Made by a program: the position numbers and the translations under genes. Below are positions 26,676 to 34,310 of a stretch of DNA of 36,963 nucleotides, one piece after another. Under the pieces are notes generated by a model. It saw nothing but the letters and a program-made list of their open reading frames with translations. It did not search any database and was not told the origin of the DNA. Source of the stretch: Aeromicrobium sp. (GTDB lineage Bacteria; Actinomycetota; Actinomycetes; Propionibacteriales; Nocardioidaceae); the NCBI GenBank assembly GCA_025965435.1, contig JAOPWZ010000085.1, positions 1-36,963 of the forward strand, written 5' to 3'. How positions within the stretch are numbered: the first letter of the stretch is position 1; each line of letters begins with the position of its first letter.

Positions 26676-27125
26676 ATGTCCAACGACAACGTCCTGACCT
26701 TCCACGGCCACGTCGGCACCCCGGTCGAGCTGCGCGAGGGCGCCAGCGTTCCTTGGGTCCTGTTCCGCGTCGCGTCCACCCCGAGCTTCTGGGACCAGGC
26801 CAGCCGGTCGTGGCGTGACCTGCCGACGACGTGGATGTCGATCAAGGCCTTCCGCCACCTCGCGCAGAACGCCGCCGAGTCGCTGGCCGTCGGTGACCCG
26901 GTCGTCGTCATCGGGCGCCTGCGCACCGAGACGTGGGCGACCAAGGAGGGTGAGGCGCGCGAGAGCACCGTGCTCGAGGCCACCCTCATCGCTCACGACC
27001 TCAGTCGCGGGGTGACCCGCTTCCGCAAGGTCGACCGCCAGCAGGGGCAGGCGCAGGCCTCCGACGGCACCGCCGAGGCGCTGGCCGAGCTCGAGAACGG
27101 CGCGGCCCAGTCGCCGGCCGCCTGA
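26676..27125 (+). CDS. ssb: Single-stranded DNA-binding protein paralogue
   Basis: A 149-aa OB-fold protein of the SSB family. Seen: the N-terminal LTFHGHVGTPVELR, WVLFRVASTPSFWDQASRSWRDLPTTWMSIKAF (the ssDNA-binding strand pair with conserved Trp) and VIGRLRTETWATKEGEARESTVLEATLIAHDL. The C-terminus is Gln/Ala-rich and ends AAQSPAA; the acidic DDDIPF-type tip by which replicative SSB recruits partners is missing. It is therefore probably not the housekeeping protein (which normally sits with rpsF and rpsR) but the second actinobacterial form, tied to recombination or stress in Streptomyces and mycobacteria. GAAGGAG lies six bases before the ATG. Confidence 0.88.
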   Translation: MSNDNVLTFHGHVGTPVELREGASVPWVLFRVASTPSFWDQASRSWRDLPTTWMSIKAFRHLAQNAAESLAVGDPVVVIGRLRTETWATKEGEARESTVLEATLIAHDLSRGVTRFRKVDRQQGQAQASDGTAEALAELENGAAQSPAA

Positions 27126-27154
27126 CCGCCGTGGGCCGTTCGCGGCCCGCTCGT

Positions 27155-27160
27155 TAGTCT
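27155..27160 (+). promoter_or_regulatory. ettA: Leaderless -10 of ettA
   Basis: TAGTCT, seven bases before ATG 27168. Confidence 0.55.
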
Positions 27161-27167
27161 TGACGCC

Positions 27168-28850
<1,683 letters not shown>

Positions 28851-28879
28851 CTTCTCGGCCCTTGAGCCTGTCCTTCTCG

Positions 28880-28949
28880 CTCCTTGAGCCTGTCGAAAGG
28901 CCCCACTGTCCCTTGAGCCTGTCGAAAGGCCCTTTCGACAGGCTCAAGG
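28880..28949. repeat. Palindromic CTTGAGCCTGTCGAAAGG element
   Basis: CCTTGAGCCTGTCGAAAGG (28911-28929), one base, then its exact complement (28931-28949): a 19-bp perfect inverted repeat. A second half-copy lies at 28882-28900 and a shorter one at 28860-28872. It is between convergent genes and could end transcription from either side, though no T-tract follows. The same motif is common between genes in related actinobacteria, by recollection. Confidence 0.8.
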
Positions 28950-29027
28950 AGCGGTCCAGCTCAAGGAGCGGTGCGGCTCAAGGGGCGGTCCAGCTCAAGG
29001 GGCGGACCAGCTCGAGGGGCGGTCTAG
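28943..29027. repeat. Five tandem copies of a 17-bp repeat
   Basis: Units start at 28943, 28960, 28977, 28994 and 29011: CTCAAGGAGCGGTCCAG, then variants with G for A and a few other changes; the last is CTCGAGGGGCGGTCTAG. The first unit shares CTCAAGG with the end of the palindrome. The last unit supplies the TAG stop (29024-29026, minus strand) of the marR gene. No spacers, so it is not a CRISPR. Confidence 0.9.
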
Positions 29028-29497
29028 AACTTGCGGCCGTGGAGCTGGTCGAGCACCTTGTGCATGACGCGACCGATCGCGTCGAGGTCATCGGGGTCGG
29101 CCAGCGCGATGAGGTAGTCGTGAACGCCGCGGACGTGGGTGTGCGCAGCCTCCTCGAGCACACTGAAGCCGTGGTCGGTCAGCACCGCCGAGACGCCGCG
29201 TCCGTCGTCCGAGCACTGTCCGCGCCGGACGATGCCCTCGCGCTCGAGCCGGGAGATCGTGTGCGTCACGCGGCTGCGCGAGTGGGAGACGGCGTCGGCC
29301 AGCTCGGCCATGCGGATCGCGCGGTCGGGGGCCTCCGAGAGCCGGACGAGAATCTCGTACTCGGGCATCGAGAGCCCGTGGTGGGTGCGCAGGTCTCGGT
29401 CGAGCCGGTCCATCAGGACCGTCGTGCCACCGAGGAAGGCGCGCCAGATGTGCTGCTGCTCCGTACTGAGCCAAGGGGTGTCGACGGCGGTGTCCAT
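29024..29497 (-). CDS. MarR family transcriptional regulator
   Basis: A 157-aa winged-helix regulator. The HTH and wing lie in about 35-105: LSMPEYEILVRLSEAPDRAIRMAELADAVSHSRSRVTHTISRLEREGIVRRGQCSDDGRGVSAVLTDHG. Flanking helices form the dimer interface; there is no conserved redox Cys besides that in GQCSDDGRG, which could be a sensing residue (it lies in the wing). TAGGAT is six bases before ATG 29497, leaderless. Divergent from yceI with two TTGA-N4-TCAA-type palindromes between; it should repress both itself and yceI, and possibly the pirin gene. Its stop codon lies in a 17-bp tandem repeat. Confidence 0.92.
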   Translation of the reverse strand: MDTAVDTPWLSTEQQHIWRAFLGGTTVLMDRLDRDLRTHHGLSMPEYEILVRLSEAPDRAIRMAELADAVSHSRSRVTHTISRLEREGIVRRGQCSDDGRGVSAVLTDHGFSVLEEAAHTHVRGVHDYLIALADPDDLDAIGRVMHKVLDQLHGRKF

Positions 29498-29503
29498 GTC
29501 GTG

Positions 29504-29573
29504 ATCCTAACCCGTGACATACTTGATTGAAAGTTCAATCTCGTGCTATGGTCAATGTCGTTGAACACTCAAC
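29504..29573. promoter_or_regulatory. marR-yceI divergent promoters and operators
   Basis: Rightward: TTGATT (29523-29528), 18 nt, TATGGT (29547-29552). Leftward: TAGGAT at 29509-29504. Operator 1 is GATTGAA-AG-TTCAATC (29525-29540), perfect arms, overlapping the yceI -35/spacer and the marR upstream element. Operator 2 is GTTGA-ACAC-TCAAC (29560-29573), at the expected yceI transcription start. Binding at both would block yceI. Confidence 0.75.
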
Positions 29574-29596
29574 CACATTTTTTCAGAGGAGCACAC

Positions 29597-30145
29597 ATGA
29601 GCATCGACACTGCAGTCACTGCCGGCACCTGGACGATTGACGCCAGCCACACCGAGATCGGCTTCACGGTCCGCCACCTCGTCAGCAAGGTCCGCGGCAA
29701 GTTCGAGACCTTCGAGGGCACGATCGTCAGCGCCCCCGACGTCACGGCGTCGACCGTCAACGTCTCGATCGACCTGGCCTCGGTCAACACCGGCACCGCG
29801 GATCGCGATGCCCACCTGCGCTCGGGTGACTTCTTCAACGCCGAGGAGAACCCGAAGATGACCTTCGTGTCGACCGGCATCGTGGCCAAGAGCGACAACG
29901 AGTTCGTCGTGACGGGTGACCTCACGATCAAGGGCGTCACCAAGTCGGTCGACCTCGCCACCGAGTTCCTCGGCGAGGGCGGCGACCCGTGGGGCGGCAC
30001 GCGCGTCGGCCTCGAGGCCACGACGACGATCAGCCGCAAGGAGTTCGGCATCGACTTCAACATCCCCGTCGACGGCGCCGACAAGCTCATGATCGGTGAC
30101 AAGATCACGATCAACATCGTCGCCGAGGCCGTTCTGCAGGCCTGA
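29597..30145 (+). CDS. yceI: YceI family lipocalin-like protein
   Basis: A 182-aa YceI-fold protein, a lipocalin-like barrel that binds polyisoprenoids or amphiphiles in characterised members. Family sequence is clear: WTIDASHTEIGFTVRHLVSKVRGKFETFEGTI (12-43), ASVNTGTADRDAHLRSGDFFNAEENPKMTF, GDLTIKGVTKSVDLATEFLG and RKEFGIDFNIPVD. No signal peptide, so it is cytoplasmic, unlike E. coli YceI. The ATG at 29597 has AGAGGAG upstream; an earlier in-frame ATG lies before the operator-bearing leader and is not used. Controlled by the divergent MarR regulator. Confidence 0.95.
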   Translation: MSIDTAVTAGTWTIDASHTEIGFTVRHLVSKVRGKFETFEGTIVSAPDVTASTVNVSIDLASVNTGTADRDAHLRSGDFFNAEENPKMTFVSTGIVAKSDNEFVVTGDLTIKGVTKSVDLATEFLGEGGDPWGGTRVGLEATTTISRKEFGIDFNIPVDGADKLMIGDKITINIVAEAVLQA

Positions 30146-30157
30146 CCCGACGAGCTC

Positions 30158-30238
30158 CGCGACAGCGCGAGCGACGCAGCGGCGTCCGGTTCCTTTCCCC
30201 CGAGGACCGGACGCTCCTGGGTCGCTCGCGCTGTCGCG
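30158..30238. terminator. Long nested hairpin between convergent yceI and tetR
   Basis: A perfect 18-bp outer repeat (30158-30175 with 30221-30238) encloses a second 9-bp repeat, GCGTCCGGT (30182-30190) with ACCGGACGC (30206-30214). On the plus strand it is followed by TTTC. Probably a bidirectional terminator; the length is unusual for that job alone. Confidence 0.7.
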
Positions 30239-30251
30239 TTTCTGCGGGCGC

Positions 30252-30827
30252 TCAGCGGGCCGACGTCATCCTGACCGCGAGGTCGGCGTGAAGGGTCGCG
30301 AGCTCGGCGCCGGAGCGCGAGCCGCCCGGCTCGAACCAGCGCACCAGGTCGACGCCCAGCGACAGCAGCGAGAAGGCCGTGCCCGGGATGTCGGCGACGT
30401 CCAGGACGCCGTGCTCGACCCCGTCGGTCAGGGCGTCCTGCATCGTCTTCTCGATGCTGCGGCGGAAGGCCGCGACCTCGGCGCGGTGCTCGGGCGTCAA
30501 GGCGTGGTACTCCCACTGCACGATGCGGCCGACCCGGCTGTGCATCGCGTGCCAGAGGCTGAACTCGTAGACCATGATCCTGATCCGCTCGACCGGATCG
30601 GTGCTGGCGGCGGCAGCCCGGTTGATGATGTCGAGCGCGTTGCGGTGGCCCTGCAGGCTCACCGTGAAGAGCAGGCTCTCCTTGGAGTCGTGGTGCACGT
30701 AGACCGCGGCCGGGCTCATGCCCGCCCGCGAGGCGATGTCGCGCGTCGTCGTGGCAGCGAACCCCTTCTCGGCGAACGCCTCGACGGCGGCGTTGATCAG
30801 CCGCTCGCGTGCCGTGATGGTCGTCAT
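30252..30827 (-). CDS. TetR family regulator
   Basis: A 191-aa TetR-type repressor. N-terminal HTH: ARERLINAAVEAFAEKGFAATTTRDIASRAGMSPAAVYVHHDSKESLLF (6-54). The C-terminal helical ligand domain (about 60-191) resembles those of fatty-acyl-CoA-responsive members (WHAMHSRVGRIVQWEYHALTPEHRAEVAAFRRSIEKTMQDAL). ATG 30827 has GGAG six bases upstream; an open frame that continues further upstream is not supported. It is divergent from the acyl-CoA dehydrogenase operon with a strong TetR-type palindrome between (30870-30887), so it most likely represses that operon and itself, with an acyl-CoA as inducer. Confidence 0.93.
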   Translation of the reverse strand: MTTITARERLINAAVEAFAEKGFAATTTRDIASRAGMSPAAVYVHHDSKESLLFTVSLQGHRNALDIINRAAAASTDPVERIRIMVYEFSLWHAMHSRVGRIVQWEYHALTPEHRAEVAAFRRSIEKTMQDALTDGVEHGVLDVADIPGTAFSLLSLGVDLVRWFEPGGSRSGAELATLHADLAVRMTSAR

Positions 30828-30869
30828 GTGGCTCCTTCGTCGGTTGACAGCATGACGGAGGGATTGCAT

Positions 30870-30887
30870 GCTAAGCAAGCGCTTAGC
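30870..30887. promoter_or_regulatory. TetR operator
   Basis: GCTAAGC-AAGC-GCTTAGC, a perfect 7-4-7 palindrome between the tetR gene and the acyl-CoA dehydrogenase operon. This form is typical for TetR regulators of fatty-acid or branched-chain acyl-CoA degradation. Confidence 0.8.
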
Positions 30888-30944
30888 GCGCGTCCGCCCG
30901 TCCCGGGTGTGATTCGACGGTTCCGAGCACGAGGTGGCTGACCC

Positions 30945-32090
30945 ATGAAGCGGATGATCTTCGACGAGGACCACGAGGCGTTCCGCGACTCGTGTGCCGC
31001 CTTCCTCGCCAAGCACGTCACGCCGAATCTGGAGACCTACCTCGAGAACAAGGCGCTCCCGCGCGACTTCTGGCTCGCGGCCGGCGCCGAGGGCTTCCTC
31101 GGCCTGGAGATTCCCGAGGAGTTCGGCGGCTCCGAGGCGGGCGACTTCCGCTTCAACGCCGTGTGGGCCGAGGAGCTCAGCAAGCTCAACGCCGCCCTCG
31201 CCTCGTGCGCGGCGATCCACTCCGACATCGCGGTGCCGTACATCGTCGACCTCGGCACCGACGAGCAGAAGCAGCGCTGGCTCCCGAAGTGCGCGACCGG
31301 CGAGATCGTCACCGCGATCGGCATGACCGAGCCGGGCGGCGGCTCCGATCTCGCGGCCCTGAAGACCACGGCTGTCCGCGACGGCGACGAATGGGTCATC
31401 AACGGCTCCAAGACGTTCATCACGAACGGCTTCTCCGCCGACCTCGTGCTGACCGCGGTGCGCACCTCGCCCGAGAAGGGCGCCAAGGGCATCACGCTGT
31501 TCGGCCTGGAGGCCACCGACGAGGGCTTCAGCCGCGGCCGCAAGCTCGACAAGGTCGGCCAGGGCGAGGCCGACACGTCCGAGCTGTTCTTCGAGAACGT
31601 GCGCGTCGGCAGCGACCGTATCCTCGGCGAGGTCGACCGCGGGTTCATCTACATGATGGAGCGCCTGCCGCAGGAGCGGCTGAGCTGCTCGGTGTCCAAT
31701 GTCGCGCACGCCAAGCAGATCCTCGCCGAGACCATCCAGTACGCCCACGACCGCACGGCGTTCAAGCAGTCGATCGGCAGCCTGCAGCACAACAAGTTCC
31801 TCCTCGCGGAGCTGGTCACCAAGATCGAGGTCGCCGAGGCCTACGTCGACCAGGCCGTCCTGGCCCACACCAACGGCGAGGCGACCGCGACCGACGCCGC
31901 GAAGGCCAAGTGGTGGTCGTCGGAGATCCAGAACGACGTCCTCGACCACTGCGTGCAGCTGCACGGCGGCTACGGCTTCATGAACGAGTACCGCGTCGCG
32001 CGTGCGTGGCGGGATGCTCGGGTCAGCAAGATCTGGGCCGGCTCCAACGAGATCATGAAAGAGCTCATTGGCCGCGATCTGGGCTTCTGA
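30945..32090 (+). CDS. Acyl-CoA dehydrogenase
   Basis: A 381-aa FAD enzyme that introduces the alpha-beta double bond in acyl-CoA, passing electrons to ETF. Seen: FLGLEIPEEFGGSEAG, AIGMTEPGGGSDLAALKTTA (FAD and substrate loop), VINGSKTFITNG, HDRTAFKQSIGSLQHNKF, and the C-terminal VQLHGGYGFMNEYRVARAWRDARVSKIWAGSNEIMKELIGRDL. The usual C-terminal catalytic Glu (YEGT in medium-chain enzymes) is replaced by Ala in WAGS. A Glu is present instead in LPQERL (Glu244), the position used by long-chain and isovaleryl-CoA dehydrogenases, so the base has the alternative placement. First gene of an operon with thiolase and SDR; GAGGTGG precedes the ATG. Confidence 0.94.
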   Translation: MKRMIFDEDHEAFRDSCAAFLAKHVTPNLETYLENKALPRDFWLAAGAEGFLGLEIPEEFGGSEAGDFRFNAVWAEELSKLNAALASCAAIHSDIAVPYIVDLGTDEQKQRWLPKCATGEIVTAIGMTEPGGGSDLAALKTTAVRDGDEWVINGSKTFITNGFSADLVLTAVRTSPEKGAKGITLFGLEATDEGFSRGRKLDKVGQGEADTSELFFENVRVGSDRILGEVDRGFIYMMERLPQERLSCSVSNVAHAKQILAETIQYAHDRTAFKQSIGSLQHNKFLLAELVTKIEVAEAYVDQAVLAHTNGEATATDAAKAKWWSSEIQNDVLDHCVQLHGGYGFMNEYRVARAWRDARVSKIWAGSNEIMKELIGRDLGF

Positions 32091-32132
32091 CCTCCCTTCG
32101 TCAACGACGTACCTCCACCGAAAGGCACGACC

Positions 32133-33350
32133 ATGCCCGAAGCAGTCATCGTTTCTACCGCCCGCTCACCGATCGGGCGTGCCGTCAAGGGATCGCTCAA
32201 GGGCATGCGTCCTGACGACCTCACGGTGCAGATGGTCGAGGCGGCGCTCGCCAAGATCCCCGCGCTCGACCGCAAGGACATCGTCGACCTGCACCTGGGG
32301 GTGGGACAGCCGGCCGGTGAGGCGGGCAACAACCTGGCCCGCGTCGTGTCGATCCTCAGCGGGATGGACCACGTGCCGGGCGTGACGGTCAACCGCTACT
32401 GCTCCTCGAGCCTGCAGACGACCCGCATGGCGTTCCACGCGATCAAGGCCGGCGAGGGCGATGTGTTCCTGTCGGCGGGCGTCGAGACCGTCAGCCGCTT
32501 CGCGGCCGGCATGGCCGACATCCCCGATGCCTTCAACCCGGTGTTCGACGACGCCCTCGCGCGGACCAACGCCCGTTCGCAGGGCGGCGCCGAGGCGTGG
32601 CGCGACCCCCGCGAGGACGGCATCCTGCCCGACGCCTACATCCAGATGGGCCAGACCGCCGAGAACGTGCAGCAGCTCATCGGCATGAGCCGCCAGGAGC
32701 AGGACGAGTTCGGCGTGCGCAGCCAGAACCTCGCCGAGAAGGCGCTGGCGGATGGCTTCTGGGCCAAGGACATCACCCCCGTGATGCTGCCCGACGGCAC
32801 CGTCGTCTCGCTGGACGACGGTCCGCGCGCGGGCGTCACGTACGAGTCCGTGTCGAAGCTGAAGCCGGTGTTCCGTCCCGACGGGACCATCACGGCCGGC
32901 AACTGCTGCGCGCTCAACGACGGCGCAGCCGCCGTCGTGATCATGAGCGACACCAAGGCCAAGGAGCTCGGCCTGACGCCGCTGGCGCGCATCGTCTCGA
33001 CCGGCGTCACCGGGCTCTCGCCCGAGATCATGGGCCTCGGCCCCGTCGACGCGGTCAAGCAGGCCCTCGGCCACGCCGGGATGGGCGTGGACGACATCGA
33101 TCTGTGGGAGATCAACGAGGCGTTCGCGGTCCAGGCGCTCGGCTCGGCGCAGGCGCTGGGCATCGACATCGACAAGCTCAACGTCAACGGCGGCGCGATC
33201 GCGGTCGGTCACCCGTTCGGCATGACGGGCGCGCGGATCACCAGCACGCTGATCAACTCCCTGCAGCACCATGACAAGCAGTTCGGCGTCGAGACGATGT
33301 GCGTCGGCGGTGGACAGGGCATGGCCCTGGTCCTCGAGCGGCTCTCCTGA
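32133..33350 (+). CDS. Acetyl-CoA C-acyltransferase (thiolase)
   Basis: A 405-aa thiolase that splits 3-ketoacyl-CoA with CoA to acetyl-CoA, the last step of beta-oxidation, or works in reverse. The nucleophile is Cys90 in NRYCSSSLQT, NEAFAVQALG carries the His-binding loop, GGAIAVGHPFGMTGAR is the C-terminal signature, and the second active Cys is Cys390 in MCVGGGQGM. Length and motifs suit the degradative (FadA-like) group. It lies 42 nt after the acyl-CoA dehydrogenase gene with GAAAGG before the ATG, and its stop shares a base with the SDR start (TGATG). Confidence 0.95.
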   Translation: MPEAVIVSTARSPIGRAVKGSLKGMRPDDLTVQMVEAALAKIPALDRKDIVDLHLGVGQPAGEAGNNLARVVSILSGMDHVPGVTVNRYCSSSLQTTRMAFHAIKAGEGDVFLSAGVETVSRFAAGMADIPDAFNPVFDDALARTNARSQGGAEAWRDPREDGILPDAYIQMGQTAENVQQLIGMSRQEQDEFGVRSQNLAEKALADGFWAKDITPVMLPDGTVVSLDDGPRAGVTYESVSKLKPVFRPDGTITAGNCCALNDGAAAVVIMSDTKAKELGLTPLARIVSTGVTGLSPEIMGLGPVDAVKQALGHAGMGVDDIDLWEINEAFAVQALGSAQALGIDIDKLNVNGGAIAVGHPFGMTGARITSTLINSLQHHDKQFGVETMCVGGGQGMALVLERLS

Positions 33351-34117
33351 TGCCAGACGGCTTCGTGGGCCGTTTCGACGGCAAGGTCGCGATCGTCACC
33401 GGCGCGAGCCGGGGCATCGGCCTGGCGATCGCCGAGCAGATCGTGGCCGGCGGCGGACGCGTCTGCATCACGGCGCGCAAGGCGGACGCCCTCGCGGAGG
33501 CGGCGGAGTCGCTCGGCGGACCCGAGCGCGCGATCTTCGTCGCGGGTGCCGCCGATGACGCCGCCCACCAGGACGAGGTCGTCGCCACGACGATCGACGC
33601 CTTCGGCGGCCTGGACTTCCTGGTCAACAACACCGGCATCAACCCCACGTATGGCCGGATGATCGACATCGACCTGGAGGCCGCGAACAAGATCTTCCAG
33701 GTCAACGTCGTCGCCGCGATCGCCTGGGCGCAGAAGGTCTACCACGCCTCGTTGGCCCAGAACGGCGGCGCGATCGTCAACGTCGCCTCGGTGGCGGGCC
33801 AGCTGCCGGCGCCGGGCATCGGCACGTACGGCGCGTCCAAGGCCGCGCTGATCCACGTGACCGAGGAGCTCGCGGTCGAGCTCGGCCCCGACATCCGCGT
33901 CAACGCGGTCGCCCCGGCGGTCGTCAAGACGAAGTTCGCCAAGGGGCTGTACGAGGGACGCGAGGAAGAGGTCGCGGCGTCGTATCCGCTCAAGCGCCTC
34001 GGCGTGCCGTCGGACATCGGCTCGGTCGTCGCCTTCCTGCTGTCCGACGAGGCGGCCTGGATGACGGGTCAGACCCTGACGGTCGACGGGGGAGTGCTGC
34101 TGACCGGCGGCGTCTGA
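33350..34117 (+). CDS. SDR family oxidoreductase
   Basis: A 255-aa short-chain dehydrogenase/reductase. NAD(P) motif TGASRGIG (17-24), NNTG in place of the common NNAG, catalytic Ser in NVASVAGQ, YGASK with Tyr and Lys, and the C-terminal WMTGQTLTVDGGVLLTGG. It is close in form to 3-oxoacyl reductases (FabG-like) and 3-hydroxyacyl-CoA dehydrogenases of the SDR class. Arg43 after the second strand (ITARK) favours NADP(H). ATG 33350 overlaps the thiolase stop; an open frame starting at 33299 is inside thiolase and is not used. With dehydrogenase and thiolase in one operon, it likely acts on the 3-hydroxy/3-keto step. Confidence 0.93.
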   Translation: MPDGFVGRFDGKVAIVTGASRGIGLAIAEQIVAGGGRVCITARKADALAEAAESLGGPERAIFVAGAADDAAHQDEVVATTIDAFGGLDFLVNNTGINPTYGRMIDIDLEAANKIFQVNVVAAIAWAQKVYHASLAQNGGAIVNVASVAGQLPAPGIGTYGASKAALIHVTEELAVELGPDIRVNAVAPAVVKTKFAKGLYEGREEEVAASYPLKRLGVPSDIGSVVAFLLSDEAAWMTGQTLTVDGGVLLTGGV

Positions 34118-34134
34118 GGCCAGGAGATGTCGAG

Positions 34135-34172
34135 GGAGACGTGCGGCAGTGAGGGCCGCACGTCTCCTTTTT
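34135..34172 (+). terminator. Terminator of the acyl-CoA operon
   Basis: Perfect 12-bp stem GGAGACGTGCGG (34135-34146) with 34156-34167, 9-nt loop, followed by TTTTT. The strongest intrinsic terminator in the window. Confidence 0.95.
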
Positions 34173-34208
34173 GCGTTCAGGCGGGCGAGTGACCCAGGCC
34201 ACACCATA

Positions 34209-34263
34209 AACATGAGGAAACCCTCGCATTAAAGTTGAGGAATCCCTCATGTTTTGCGAGAAT
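34209..34263 (+). promoter_or_regulatory. fas: fas promoter with double operator
   Basis: Two similar sites: TGAGGAAACCCTC (34213-34225) and TGAGGAATCCCTCA (34236-34249; arms TGAGG/CCTCA). The outer ends, AACATGAGG (34209) and CCTCATGTT (34245), form a 9-bp inverted repeat over both. TTGAGG (34235-34240), 17 nt, GAGAAT (34258-34263) is a plausible promoter, so site 2 covers the -35. A small hairpin, CCGTCG-N6-CGACGG (34274-34291), follows in the leader. A lipid-responsive regulator is likely; it is not encoded nearby unless the TetR at 30252 acts here, which its different operator argues against. Confidence 0.6.
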
Positions 34264-34310
34264 GGTTCCATCGCCGTCGATCCAGCGACGGCAGGACCGA
34301 GGGATCTCAC

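Noticed and set aside
28943-29027. Tandem repeats as a CRISPR array
   Set aside because: The 17-bp units are directly adjacent with no spacers and no cas genes are nearby.
34274-34291. Leader hairpin of fas as a riboswitch or attenuator
   Set aside because: Only a 6-bp stem with no T-tract or second alternative structure; listed with the promoter but not claimed as an element.
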